The position numbers and the translations under genes are program-made. Below the pieces are notes generated by a model that saw only the letters and a program-made list of their open reading frames with translations, did no database searches and was not told the origin of the DNA. Shown piece after piece: positions 38,288 through 46,260 of a stretch of DNA of 64,000 bases (position 1 is the first letter of the stretch; each line of letters starts with the position of its first letter). Location of the stretch: contig JACJWV010000015.1 of the NCBI GenBank assembly GCA_020636915.1, positions 1 to 64,000 on the forward strand, in the 5' to 3' direction. This DNA is from Nocardioides sp. (GTDB taxonomy: Bacteria; Actinomycetota; Actinomycetes; Propionibacteriales; Nocardioidaceae).

Positions 38288-40146
38288 GAGACTGCTGAAC
38301 AAAGGCGCGCCTCCCGGGGTCGTCGGGGCGACCCTGAAATCCTGAGGGCATGCAGGGTGAGTCCGATCGGCAGCGTGAGCTGCTGGACGTGGAGTCGGTT
38401 GCTGGGCATCTGCTTGAGCCGGGCAGCGTGTTCGCGTTGCTGGCCGAGCACAGGGACCGGTTGTTCCCGGCGGCGTTGTTCGCCGACCTGTTCCCCTCGG
38501 TGCGGGGTCGGCCCTCGATCCCGGGCGAGGTGATCGCCTCGGTGATCGTGCTCCAGGCGCTGTATGGCCACTCCGACCGTGAAGCGGTCGACGCGTTGAC
38601 CTTCGACCTGCGGTGGAAGGCGGCGTGCGGGTACGCGATCGACGCGAAGGGCTTCGATCCCTCGACGTTGACCTACTGGCGGCGCCGACTGGCGGCCAGC
38701 GACCGTCCGCAGCGGATCTTCGAGGTGGTCCGCGAGGTGATCACCGAAACCGGCGCGGTGGCCGGCAAGACGCGCCGCGCGCTGGACTCCACCATCCTCG
38801 ACGACGCGGTCGCCCGTCAGGACACCGTGACCCAGCTGATCGCCCAGATCCGCCGGGTCGGCCGCGAGGTGCCCGACGCGAAGGCTGTGATCGCCACCGA
38901 GTGCACCCGGCTGGCGGGGTTGACCGGGCAGGACTACGACAAGCCGGGCAAGCCGCGGATCGCGTGGGACGACCCGGCCGCCCGCGACGAGCTGGCCTCC
39001 GCGCTGGTCGGCGACGCCGTCGCGCTGCTGGCTGCCCTAGATGCTCAGGTCGGGCTCGAGGCGATCGATAAGGCTGGCGGGAAGCCGGCTGAGGCCGTCG
39101 CGCTGCTGGCCCTGGTGGCCGGGCAGGACGTCGAGCCAGCCGAGGACTCCGATGGCACCGACGGCCGGTGGCGGATCGCGCGCACGACCGCGCCGGACCG
39201 GGTGATCTCGACCGTGGACCCCGACACCCGCCACGCACACAAGACCCGCGAGCGTCGCCAGGACGGCTTCAAGGCCCACGTGGTGGTCGAGCCCGACACC
39301 GGGCTGACCACCGTCGTGAAGCTGACCAAGACCAACGGCCCGGCCAACTCCGACGCCAACGTCGGCGCGGAACTGGTCACCACCGACGCAACGGTCGCTG
39401 CCGAGGACCACCTCGAGGTCCTGGGCGACTCGGCCTACGCCACCGGCGACATGCTCCACACCCTGCACGGCAAGAAGTGGACGCCGCTGCTCAAGCCCTG
39501 GCCGATCAAGCCCGCAGTCCAGGACGGATTCACCATCGACGACTTCGTCCATGACCCGGCCACCGCGACGGTGACCTGCCCGGCCGGAGTGACCCGGCAG
39601 ATCACCAGGACCCGTAAGGCCGTGTTCGGGATCGCCTGCCGCGAGTGTCCGCTGCGTGCACGATGCACGACCGCCAACAAGGGCCGCACGATCGAACTGC
39701 ATCCTCACGATCTACTCCAACGCGAGCACCGCCGACGTGCCGCCGACGAAGGGTTCCAAACCACCTATCGACAGCACCGCCCGATGGTCGAACGCTCCAT
39801 CGCCTGGCTCACCCGCGGCGCCCGCCGCGTGCCCTACCGAGGGGTGGAGAAGAACAACAACTGGCTCCACCACCGCGTCGCCGCCCTCAACCTGCGCCGA
39901 CTCCTCACCATGGGACTCACCGTCCAGGACGAGACCTGGGTCCTGACCTGACCAGCCCGACAGGCCGGCCCACCGCCCCTGTGACCGGCCACAGCGCCGC
40001 CCACAACGGCACAGAGGCGGCGATGCGACCCCGTCTCGCAACCCACAGCGCCAACCCAACCGCCACCTCGACGGCCAACCTGTAGCGCTCCAACGCCGCC
40101 AAACCACAACTCCAGCGCCACCAAAGACGCCTTGTTCAGCAGTCTC
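38288..40146. mobile_element. IS1182-like insertion sequence
   Basis: A 1859-bp element with terminal inverted repeats GAGACTGCTGAACAA (15 bp identical, then GGCG after a 1-nt offset). It is flanked on both sides by CTAG (38284-38287 and 40147-40150), a 4-bp palindromic target duplication. It carries one intact transposase gene. The CTAG on the right supplies the TAG stop of the EcsC-like gene on the minus strand. The identical CTAG copies and full-length transposase suggest a fairly recent, possibly active insertion. Confidence 0.88.
38350..39951 (+). CDS. IS1182 family transposase
   Basis: A 533-residue DDE transposase. The N-terminal helical domain has the family block PSIPGEVIASVIVLQALYGHSDREAVDAL and DPSTLTYWRRRL. 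The catalytic domain shows ALDSTILDDAV (first Asp), GDSAYATGDM (second Asp) and, near the C-terminus, MVERSIAWLTRGARRVPYRG (Glu). Four Cys at ACRECPLRARC form a zinc-binding insert typical of this family. It cuts and rejoins the element's ends. It appears intact with no frameshift. Codon use is slightly less GC-extreme toward the 3' end than in the neighbours, consistent with acquisition. Confidence 0.92.
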   Translation: MQGESDRQRELLDVESVAGHLLEPGSVFALLAEHRDRLFPAALFADLFPSVRGRPSIPGEVIASVIVLQALYGHSDREAVDALTFDLRWKAACGYAIDAKGFDPSTLTYWRRRLAASDRPQRIFEVVREVITETGAVAGKTRRALDSTILDDAVARQDTVTQLIAQIRRVGREVPDAKAVIATECTRLAGLTGQDYDKPGKPRIAWDDPAARDELASALVGDAVALLAALDAQVGLEAIDKAGGKPAEAVALLALVAGQDVEPAEDSDGTDGRWRIARTTAPDRVISTVDPDTRHAHKTRERRQDGFKAHVVVEPDTGLTTVVKLTKTNGPANSDANVGAELVTTDATVAAEDHLEVLGDSAYATGDMLHTLHGKKWTPLLKPWPIKPAVQDGFTIDDFVHDPATATVTCPAGVTRQITRTRKAVFGIACRECPLRARCTTANKGRTIELHPHDLLQREHRRRAADEGFQTTYRQHRPMVERSIAWLTRGARRVPYRGVEKNNNWLHHRVAALNLRRLLTMGLTVQDETWVLT

Positions 40147-40839
40147 CTAGCGGCGGCCGCGCGGGCGCAGCTCGCCCGCCGCGTAGCGGCCGACCCGCCA
40201 CGTCGCCCACCCGTCGGCACCCATGCCGAAGGCGCCGCCGACGATGGGGGTACGCCGCGCGATCGTGATCGCCAGCCGCTTGCCGCCGACCCGCTGGATC
40301 AGGTCGGAGGCGACCTCCGCCGCCAGCACCCGGTCGAGGTCGGGGTCGTGCACCGGGGCGGTGGCGATCGCCATCGGCGGGCCGGGCAGCGTCCGCGTCT
40401 TGATCCGCTCGTCGACGAGCTGCCGGCCGAGCATGCAGGTCAGGATCGCGTTGCGCACCCGCGGGTCGTCGAGGTCGTAGCCGTGCAGGTGCGCGATGCC
40501 CGCCACCATCCGGGCCTGGACCAGCGCCAGACCGGCCAGGTTCGCCGGGATGGTGACCGTCGCGGTGACCACGCCACCGAGCCCGGTCAGCAGGCCCTGG
40601 GCCCCGGCGTACCGGACGTGGTTCTCGATGACCTCGCCGACCGCGCGCCCGACGTGGCCGTGCTGCTCCTCGAGCTGCTTGTCGGCGGCGCGGGCCGCCG
40701 GCGGGAGGGGCCCGACGCCGTGGATCGCCCGGTGCAGGGACTCCCGGACGAAGGAGTGCGTGAGGTCGGGGGCCAGGCGCGGCACGTGCGGCGCGACGTG
40801 CTGCCCGACCAGCTTGCCCGCACTGCCTGCCACGCCCAT
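40147..40839 (-). CDS. EcsC family protein
   Basis: A 230-residue protein of the EcsC family. The core has two hydrophobic helices in GLLTGLGGVVTATVTIPANLAGLAL and the conserved HLHGYDLDDPRVRNAILTCMLG. A second hydrophobic segment, TPIVGGAFGMGADGWATW, lies near the end. EcsC proteins are membrane-associated with unclear roles. The reading frame is complete, but its TAG stop is formed by the IS target sequence CTAG, so the IS landed exactly at the stop codon without disrupting the protein. TACGAT lies 7 nt before the ATG. It is divergent from aat with only 32 bp between the starts. Confidence 0.82.
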   Translation of the reverse strand: MGVAGSAGKLVGQHVAPHVPRLAPDLTHSFVRESLHRAIHGVGPLPPAARAADKQLEEQHGHVGRAVGEVIENHVRYAGAQGLLTGLGGVVTATVTIPANLAGLALVQARMVAGIAHLHGYDLDDPRVRNAILTCMLGRQLVDERIKTRTLPGPPMAIATAPVHDPDLDRVLAAEVASDLIQRVGGKRLAITIARRTPIVGGAFGMGADGWATWRVGRYAAGELRPRGRR

Positions 40840-40846
40840 GCACCCG

Positions 40847-40865
40847 ATCGTACGGGGGCTACCGT
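40847..40865. promoter_or_regulatory. Back-to-back leaderless -10 boxes (EcsC-like and aat)
   Basis: ATCGTA (40847-40852; TACGAT on the minus strand) is 7 nt from the EcsC-like ATG. TACCGT (40860-40865) is 6 nt from the aat ATG. The two divergent promoters are therefore packed into 32 bp and their -35 regions must overlap the opposite gene's start. The two polymerases are likely to compete. Confidence 0.5.
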
Positions 40866-40871
40866 CGGGCC

Positions 40872-41561
40872 ATGCCCGTCGAGCCGCCCCCGTCGCGCTG
40901 GGCGTTCGGTGACCCGACGACGTACGACGAGCGTGACGACCTGGTCGCCATCGGGGCCGACCTCGAGCCGGGGACGCTGCTGGCGGCGTACCGCCACGGC
41001 CTGTTCCCGATGCCGTCGGGCAGCCCGGGCGACCCGATGTACTGGTTCTGTCCGGTCCGCCGCGGCGTGATCCCGGTCGAGGACGTGCGGCCCTCGCGGT
41101 CCCTGCGTCGCGCGCGCCGCGACTTCGAGATCCGGGTCGACACCTCCTTCGACGAGGTCGTGGCCGGGTGCGCGGACCCGTCCCGAGCGTCAGGCTGGAT
41201 CGACGACGAGATCGCGACCGCCTACCGGCGCCTGCACCGCCTGGGCTGGGCGCACTCGGTCGAGGCGTGGCGCGACGGCCGCCTGGCCGGGGGCCTCTAC
41301 GGCGTGGCGATCGGCGGGCTGTTCGCCGGGGAGTCGATGTTCCACCGGGAGCGCGACGCGTCGAAGGTCGCGCTCCTCGGGCTCGTCGAGCGGCTCTCCG
41401 ACGAGCACGCCGAGCGCCGGCTGCTCGACGTGCAGTGGCTCACGCCCCACCTCGCCACGCTCGGCGCGGTCGAGATCCCCCGGGCGGCGTACCTGCGCCG
41501 CCTGGCCGTGGCCCTGGCACTCCCCGGGCCAGACCTCGGCAGCGCGGACCGGCCCGGATAG
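40872..41561 (+). CDS. aat: Leucyl/phenylalanyl-tRNA--protein transferase
   Basis: A 229-residue aminoacyl-tRNA-protein transferase of the N-end rule. The N-terminal block DDLVAIGADLEPGTLLAAYRHGLFPM is diagnostic, as are WFCPVRRGVIP, LGWAHSVEAWRDGRLAGGLYGVAIGGLFAGESMFH and LLDVQWLTPHL. It adds Leu or Phe to proteins with N-terminal Arg or Lys, marking them for ClpS/ClpAP-type degradation. The length fits the family. A leaderless -10 box TACCGT precedes the ATG. The next gene, a small lipoprotein, starts 14 nt downstream and may be cotranscribed. Confidence 0.93.
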   Translation: MPVEPPPSRWAFGDPTTYDERDDLVAIGADLEPGTLLAAYRHGLFPMPSGSPGDPMYWFCPVRRGVIPVEDVRPSRSLRRARRDFEIRVDTSFDEVVAGCADPSRASGWIDDEIATAYRRLHRLGWAHSVEAWRDGRLAGGLYGVAIGGLFAGESMFHRERDASKVALLGLVERLSDEHAERRLLDVQWLTPHLATLGAVEIPRAAYLRRLAVALALPGPDLGSADRPG

Positions 41562-41575
41562 GGCAGGGTGGGGGC

Positions 41576-42004
41576 ATGAGGACAGCACTGACGATCGCCG
41601 GCTTCGCCCTCGCGATGGGGGGCCTGGTCGGCTGCGGAGGCAGCGACAGCAGCGATGGGAGCAGCGGCGGGATGCCGACCGACGCGACCGTCGAGGACTT
41701 CTGCGGCAACTTCGAGGACCTGCAGCGGAACTTCGGCTCCCTCGACACGGAGAGCGACGCATCTGAGGCGGTCGCGACGCTCCAGGATGCAGCGGACCAG
41801 ATGGAGAAGACCGGCACGCCCGAGGACATTCCAGACGACGCGAGGAACGGGCTCGAGGTCACGCTGGGCGCGATCCAGGGGCTGCCCGACGACGCCACGG
41901 TCGACGACATCAGCAACCTCGAGAACTCGCTAAGCGACGCCGAGCAGAAGGACGCGGACGCGTTCAACGCCTACCTCGAGGACACGTGCGGGTCGCTGAA
42001 CTGA
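41576..42004 (+). CDS. Hypothetical lipoprotein
   Basis: A 142-residue exported lipoprotein: signal peptide with lipobox ending at Cys20 (GGLVGC), then a Ser/Gly/Asp linker (GGSDSSDGSSGG). The mature domain is acidic and helical with a Cys near each end (EDFCGNFEDL and EDTCGSLN), probably forming a disulfide. I do not recognise the family. A GGTGGGGG ribosome site precedes the ATG. It starts 14 nt after aat, so it may share that promoter. Confidence 0.7.
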   Translation: MRTALTIAGFALAMGGLVGCGGSDSSDGSSGGMPTDATVEDFCGNFEDLQRNFGSLDTESDASEAVATLQDAADQMEKTGTPEDIPDDARNGLEVTLGAIQGLPDDATVDDISNLENSLSDAEQKDADAFNAYLEDTCGSLN

Positions 42005-42016
42005 GTCCTCTCCGAC

Positions 42017-42346
42017 TCAGACGACCTGGGGCGGCCCGCCGGTCTCGCTGACCATCGGCCGGCCGGCGGTCGCCCACTCGACCATGCCGCCGGCGAGGTT
42101 GACGGCGTCGTGGCCCTGCTGCTGCAGCCACATCAAGGCCTGCGCCGAGCGGGCGCCGACCCGGCAGACGACCAGCACCTGCCCGGCGGGCAGCTCGGCC
42201 AGGCGCAGCGGCAGCTGTGAGAGCGGGACGTGCACCGCGCCCTCGATGTGGCCGTGCTGCCACTCGACCGGCTCGCGCACGTCGAGCACGACGACGCCGT
42301 CGGGGACCGGCTCGGGGATCCCCTCGACCGTCACGGTGGGGATCAC
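42017..42346 (-). CDS. Rhodanese-like domain protein
   Basis: A 109-residue single-domain rhodanese. The active-site loop is CRVGARS with Cys61, preceded by the usual VVVLDVREPVEWQHGHIEGAVHVPLSQL. It should carry a persulfide on Cys61 and transfer sulfur in the cytoplasm. The GTG start overlaps the TGA stop of the fpg-like gene (GTGA at 42343-42346), so it is translated by coupling from that DNA repair gene. The loop has six residues, as in thiosulfate sulfurtransferases (arsenate/Cdc25-type loops have seven). The pairing with a glycosylase has no obvious functional reason. Confidence 0.85.
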   Translation of the reverse strand: MIPTVTVEGIPEPVPDGVVVLDVREPVEWQHGHIEGAVHVPLSQLPLRLAELPAGQVLVVCRVGARSAQALMWLQQQGHDAVNLAGGMVEWATAGRPMVSETGGPPQVV

Positions 42347-43209
42347 TTCAGCAACCGACTCATCCGCCGGTCTGCGAGCGGCTTGCCGCCGGTCTGGCAG
42401 GTCGGGCAGTACTGCAGGCTGGAGTCGGCGAAGGACACCTCGCGCACGGTGTCGCCGCAGACCGGGCACGGCTGGCCGGTGCGCCCGTGCACCGCGAGGT
42501 TCGACTTCTTCTCGCCCTTGAGCTCGCTGGCCGCCAGGCCTCGCGACCGGTCCACGGCACCGCCCAGGGTGACCCGCAGCGCGTCGTACAGCACGTGCAG
42601 CTCGTCGTCGGTGAGCTTGCCGGCGGCCTTGAACGGCGACATCCGCGCCGCGTGCAGGATCTCGTCGGAGTAGGCGTTCCCGATCCCGGCGATGGTGCCC
42701 TGGTGGCGCAGCACCCCCTTGAGCTGCTTGCCGCCCTCGCGCTCGAGGATCTCCCGGAAGCGCTCGACGGTGAAGTCGTCGGTGAGCGGGTCCGGTCCGA
42801 GGCTGGCGATGCCGGGCACGTCGTGAGGGTCGCGGACGACGTACGCCGCCAGGCTCTTGCGGGTGCCGGCCTCGGTGACGTCGAGGCCGGACTGGTCGTC
42901 GAGCACCACCCGCAGCGCGAGCGTCGACTTGGGGCTCGGCTTCGGCGGGATCGTCGGCACCTCGTCGCGCCAGCGCACCCAGCCCGCGCGGGCGAGGTGG
43001 AGCACCAGGTGGGTCCCGGACGCCTCGATGTCGAGGAACTTGCCGTGCCGCGTCACGTCGTCGACCAGCGTCCCCTCCAGCGCCGACAGCGGCGGGTCGA
43101 AGGTCTTCAGGGCGCTGAACTGCGCCACGTGGATCTTCGCGATCGCGTGCCCGTCGAGCCGGCCCTTGAGGTCCAGGGCCAGCGCTTCCACCTCGGGCAG
43201 CTCGGGCAC
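42343..43209 (-). CDS. Fpg/Nei family DNA glycosylase
   Basis: A 288-residue bifunctional DNA glycosylase/AP lyase. The mature N-terminus is PELPEVEAL, with catalytic Pro2 and Glu3, after removal of Met. The helix-two-turn-helix region lies in HQGTIAGIGNAYSDEILHAA, and the C-terminal zinc finger is CPVCGDTV/YCPTC. It excises oxidised bases such as 8-oxoG or oxidised pyrimidines. The GTG start is fixed by the required PE N-terminus and by TAGAAT 7 nt upstream. A long in-frame extension upstream is rejected. The first palindrome pair of the adjacent repeat lies about 40 bp upstream of the start. Confidence 0.92.
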   Translation of the reverse strand: MPELPEVEALALDLKGRLDGHAIAKIHVAQFSALKTFDPPLSALEGTLVDDVTRHGKFLDIEASGTHLVLHLARAGWVRWRDEVPTIPPKPSPKSTLALRVVLDDQSGLDVTEAGTRKSLAAYVVRDPHDVPGIASLGPDPLTDDFTVERFREILEREGGKQLKGVLRHQGTIAGIGNAYSDEILHAARMSPFKAAGKLTDDELHVLYDALRVTLGGAVDRSRGLAASELKGEKKSNLAVHGRTGQPCPVCGDTVREVSFADSSLQYCPTCQTGGKPLADRRMSRLLK

Positions 43210-43248
43210 GGTGGCGATTCTAGGCGGCCGGGCGGCTGGCGGCGGCGG

Positions 43249-43322
43249 CTGTAACGCCGTGTTACCCGCTGTACCCACCCTGCTGCAACGGGGTGGGTAC
43301 AGGCTGTCACACGGCGTTACAG
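43249..43322. repeat. TGTAAC...GTTACA palindromic element, copy 1
   Basis: A long imperfect hairpin. The outer arms are CTGTAACGCCGTGTTAC (43249) and GTCACACGGCGTTACAG (43306-43322). The inner arms are GTACCCACCC (43271-43280) and GGGTGGGTAC (43291-43300), exact complements. It lies in the divergent gap between fpg and the 90-aa gene, where a terminator is not expected, so an operator or REP role is more likely. Confidence 0.7.
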
Positions 43323-43390
43323 CTGGCCGGCCGCCCGCGACCGACCGAGGAACCCGTGACAGGTGGGACTGGTCGGGCGCATGATGGGCC

Positions 43391-43663
43391 ATGGCCGCCG
43401 TCCGCCCGCTCCCGCAGCAGGGGTCGATCTTCGTCGACGCCCGCGGGGCCGACCGCGCGATGCGGGTGTCGTGGCACGAGGAGTCCGGGCTGGTCGTGCT
43501 GTCGCTGTGGCGCGACAACGTGTGCACCGGCTCGTTCCGCCTCGCGGTCGACGAGGTGCCCGCGCTGATCGAGCTGCTGCGCTCGGGACTGGTGCACTCC
43601 TACGAGTCCGCCCGCGACCGGCTGTCGTCCGTCGAGCACCCCTCCGGCGCCGAGTCCGCTTGA
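43391..43663 (+). CDS. Conserved small protein of unknown function (90 aa)
   Basis: A 90-residue soluble protein. The readable core is SIFVDARGADRAMRVSWHEESGLVVLSLWRDNVCTGSFRLAVDEVPALIELL, a small beta-sheet followed by a helix, with one Cys. Proteins of this kind are frequent in actinobacteria and often annotated as hypothetical; I do not know a function. It is flanked on both sides by copies of the same TGTAAC/GTTACA palindromic element (43249-43322 and 43683-43757). That makes it look like a cargo or a tightly regulated single-gene unit. Confidence 0.7.
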   Translation: MAAVRPLPQQGSIFVDARGADRAMRVSWHEESGLVVLSLWRDNVCTGSFRLAVDEVPALIELLRSGLVHSYESARDRLSSVEHPSGAESA

Positions 43664-43682
43664 TCCGCGGCGGCCCGGGCTG

Positions 43683-43757
43683 CTGTAACGCCGTGTTACA
43701 GCGTGTTCCCAGGGTGTTCCGGCAGGGTGGGTACAGCGGGCAACCCGGCGTTACAGC
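43683..43757. repeat. TGTAAC...GTTACA palindromic element, copy 2
   Basis: CTGTAACGCCGTGTTACAG (43683-43701) is an inverted repeat of CTGTAAC/GTTACAG around a 5-bp centre. A second complement of the left arm ends the element (CGGCGTTACAGC, to 43757), with GGCAGGGTGGGTACAG between, as in copy 1. It lies between the 90-aa gene and the AAA ATPase gene. Confidence 0.7.
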
Positions 43758-43821
43758 TCGCGGCGGCCGCCGCGCCGCGCGAATCTACGGAATCCGCTAG
43801 ACAGCCGGATACCGTCCTGGC

Positions 43822-45009
43822 GTGGACCCGATCAGGAACCCCTACGCGCCCGGGGCGGGCCAGCGGCCGCCGGAGCTGGCCGGACGCGACCGCGAGCTCG
43901 AGCAGTTCGAGGTGACGTTGGAGCGGGTTGCCGCCGGTCGGCCCGAGCGCAGCATGGTGCTCTCCGGGCTGCGGGGCGTGGGCAAGACGGTGCTGCTCAA
44001 CGCGCTGCGGGGGCAGGCGGTCAAGCGGGCCTGGGGGACGGGCAAGATCGAGGCCCGGCCCGACCAGAGCATCCGCATCCCGGTCGCCCAGGCGGTGCAC
44101 GCCGCGGTCCGCGAGGTCTCGCACCGCCACCGCGACCCCGACCGGGTCGACGCGGTCGCCGGCGTCCTGAAGAGCTTCGCGCTCCGGACCGGGCTGGCGG
44201 ACAGGAAGGGGATGCGCTGGACCCCGCCCGTCGACGTCCCGGCGACCCGCGGCCGCGCCGACTCAGGGGACCTCGAGCTCGACCTGGTCGAGCTGTTCAC
44301 CGACGTCGCGTCGCTGGCCGGCGACCTCGGCGTGGGGGTCGCCCTGTTCGTCGACGAGATGCAGGACATCGCGCTCCCCGAGCTCGCCGCCCTGTGCGGC
44401 GCCTGCCACGAGATCAGCCAGCAGGGCGCTCCGCTGGTCGTCGTCGGCGCGGGTCTGCCGCACCTGCCGGTCGCCCTGGCTGCCTCCAAGTCGTACGCCG
44501 AGCGCCTGTTCCGCTACGTGTCCGTGGACCGGCTCCCGCGGGAGATGGCGGACCGGGCGTGGCGGCGACCCGCGGCCGAGGAGGGGGTGGAGTTCGAGCA
44601 GGACGCCCTCGACGAGCTCTACCGGCTCACCGACGGCTACCCCTACTTCGTCCAGGCCTACGGCAAGGTCACCTGGGACGTCGCGCTCGGGTCGCCGGTC
44701 ACCGCCGAGGACGTCCACGAGGCGGCCCCCGACGCGGAGGCCGAGCTCGCGGTCGGGTTCTTCGGCGCCCGCTACGACCGGGCCACCCCGGCCGAGCGGG
44801 ACTACATGACCGCGATGGCGGACCTGGGTGCCGAGCACGGCGACGCCGCGATCCCGACCGCCGACGTCGCCCGCCACCTCGGCCGCAAGCCGCAGTCCCT
44901 GTCGCCGGCCCGCGACGGGCTGATCAAGAAGGGGTTGGTCTACTCCGGGGAGCGGGGGAGCGTGGCTTTCACGGTCCCGCACTTCGGGAAGTTCCTCCGC
45001 GCGCGCTGA
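43822..45009 (+). CDS. AAA ATPase domain protein (ORC/STAND-like)
   Basis: A 395-residue ATPase. Walker A is GLRGVGKT (Lys55) and Walker B VALFVDEMQD (about 173-182); LPREMADRAW and RLTDGYPYFVQAYG follow as in the archaeal-type ATPase/ORC-Cdc6-like group. The C-terminal region (AIPTADVARHLGRKPQSLSPARDGL) is a winged helix. These proteins are often linked to mobile or stress genes in archaea and actinobacteria, but their role is open. TACCGT lies 6 nt before the GTG start. The next gene, a glycerophosphodiesterase, starts 29 nt downstream with its own -10-like box. Confidence 0.8.
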   Translation: MDPIRNPYAPGAGQRPPELAGRDRELEQFEVTLERVAAGRPERSMVLSGLRGVGKTVLLNALRGQAVKRAWGTGKIEARPDQSIRIPVAQAVHAAVREVSHRHRDPDRVDAVAGVLKSFALRTGLADRKGMRWTPPVDVPATRGRADSGDLELDLVELFTDVASLAGDLGVGVALFVDEMQDIALPELAALCGACHEISQQGAPLVVVGAGLPHLPVALAASKSYAERLFRYVSVDRLPREMADRAWRRPAAEEGVEFEQDALDELYRLTDGYPYFVQAYGKVTWDVALGSPVTAEDVHEAAPDAEAELAVGFFGARYDRATPAERDYMTAMADLGAEHGDAAIPTADVARHLGRKPQSLSPARDGLIKKGLVYSGERGSVAFTVPHFGKFLRAR

Positions 45010-45038
45010 CGACCCGTGCCACCCGTCAGAATGTCCGG

Positions 45039-45827
45039 GTGAGACCGCAGGTCGTCGCGCACCGCGGCGCGAGCCACGACAACGCCGAGCACACGCTGCG
45101 GGCGTACGTCGCCGCCCTCGACGACGGCGCCGACGGGGTCGAGTGCGACGTCCGGCTGACCGCCGACGGGCACCTGGTCTGCGTGCACGACCGCGACCTG
45201 CGCCGTACGGCCGGCAGCCGGGGCGTCGTCTCGACCATGGAGCTCGCGGAGCTCGACGAGCTCGACTTCGCCTCCTGGAAGAACCCCTGGGCCGACCTCG
45301 ACGACGAGGCCCCGGTCCGTGACGACCGGCTCGACCGCGTCCTCACCCTGAGCACGCTGCTCGAGACGGTCGCCGACTACGACCGGCGGGTCGAGGTCGC
45401 GATCGAGACCAAGCACCCCACGCGGTACGGCGGGCTCGTCGAGCGCCGCCTGGTCGAGCAGCTCCGTCGCCTCGGGTGGGACCGCCCCGGCGCCCCGGTC
45501 CGCGTCATGAGCTTCAGCTGGACCGCGCTGCAGCGCGTGGAGCGGCTGGCCCCCGACCTCCAGCTCGTGCAGCTGCTCGACCGGGCCCGGCAGTGGCCGA
45601 TGCTGAGCCAGGTGGTCGGGCCGGGCTGGGTGGTCGGGCCGGGTATCGAGACGCTCACCGAGCACCACAAGCTGGGCAAGCGGATCCGGAAGACGGGCCA
45701 CGACATGCACGTGTGGACGGTGAACACCCCGGCACAGCTGGACCTCTGCCTCGAGCTCGGGGTCAAGGCCGTCATCACCGACCGGCCGGCGTACCTCCTC
45801 GACCTGCTCGACCAGCGGGGGCTCTAG
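45039..45827 (+). CDS. Glycerophosphodiester phosphodiesterase
   Basis: A 262-residue GDPD TIM barrel. Catalytic motifs are HRGASHDNAEHT (general acid/base His pair), the metal site EcD in GVECDVRLT, and VHDRDLRRT. Later ETKHP carries another metal-binding Glu, and HVWTVNTP is the family's C-terminal marker. It hydrolyses glycerophosphodiesters to glycerol-3-phosphate and an alcohol. There is no signal peptide, so it acts in the cytoplasm. CAGAAT lies 6 nt before the GTG start. The 457-bp gap after it holds a large palindromic element. Confidence 0.92.
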   Translation: MRPQVVAHRGASHDNAEHTLRAYVAALDDGADGVECDVRLTADGHLVCVHDRDLRRTAGSRGVVSTMELAELDELDFASWKNPWADLDDEAPVRDDRLDRVLTLSTLLETVADYDRRVEVAIETKHPTRYGGLVERRLVEQLRRLGWDRPGAPVRVMSFSWTALQRVERLAPDLQLVQLLDRARQWPMLSQVVGPGWVVGPGIETLTEHHKLGKRIRKTGHDMHVWTVNTPAQLDLCLELGVKAVITDRPAYLLDLLDQRGL

Positions 45828-45897
45828 GCCGTCTGCGCCGTCTGGGCTCGGGGCATCGTCGAGCCGGTGGTCGACGACAAGCCCCCGTGGGTGTCGT

Positions 45898-46216
45898 GAC
45901 TGTCGGCGTCCTGCGGGTTCGCTCGGGTTTGCGACCGACGGGCTGGCGACGGGACCGGCTCGCTCGCCCCGGCGCTGCTTCCCGGCTCCCGATCGCGGCC
46001 CCGGGGCGGTGGTGCGGGCGCGGGACGTCATCAGGATCGAGCAACCGTCACCACGATCGTGATGACGTCCCAGGTCCGACGGGCGAACGGGACCGCCTCG
46101 GCCTCCTTTCCGACGGGGAACCGTGAGCCGGGAGGCAGCGCCGGCCCGAGCGGCGCCGTCCCGCGTAGCCGGCCTGTCGGTCGCAACCCGAGCAGACCCG
46201 CAGGATGCCGACAGTC
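45898..46216. repeat. 319-bp palindromic element, copy B
   Basis: The ends are 49-50-nt imperfect inverted repeats starting GACTGTCGGC and ending GCCGACAGTC (45898-45947 and 46168-46216), about 90 percent complementary. Inside are second-level arms (GGCGCTGCTTCCCGGCT at 45971, with AGCCGGGAGGCAGCGCC near 46126). A 40-bp core at 46027-46066 is bounded by GTCATCA/TGATGAC. It has no coding capacity. It is homologous to the shorter element at 6714-6909, but the core is inverted relative to that copy. Left of it, 45828-45897 shows nothing. Confidence 0.75.
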
Positions 46217-46238
46217 GCCGCCCTGCCCCCACCGGAGG

Positions 46239-46260
46239 GGTCTCGACAAGCTCGACCACC
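46239..46260. repeat. Dispersed GGTCTCGACAAGCTCGACC element
   Basis: A 22-nt unit, GGTCTCGACAAGC then TCGACCACC, whose reverse complement begins GGTGGTCGAGC. It shares its two terminal blocks with the repeat at 11570-11627. It lies 24 nt before the DUF5926 gene start, between the large palindrome and that gene. Confidence 0.5.

Noticed and set aside
38288..40146. Composite transposon or genomic island bounded by the IS
   Set aside because: Only one IS copy is present and flanking genes (sulfotransferase-like, EcsC-like, aat) look native in composition.
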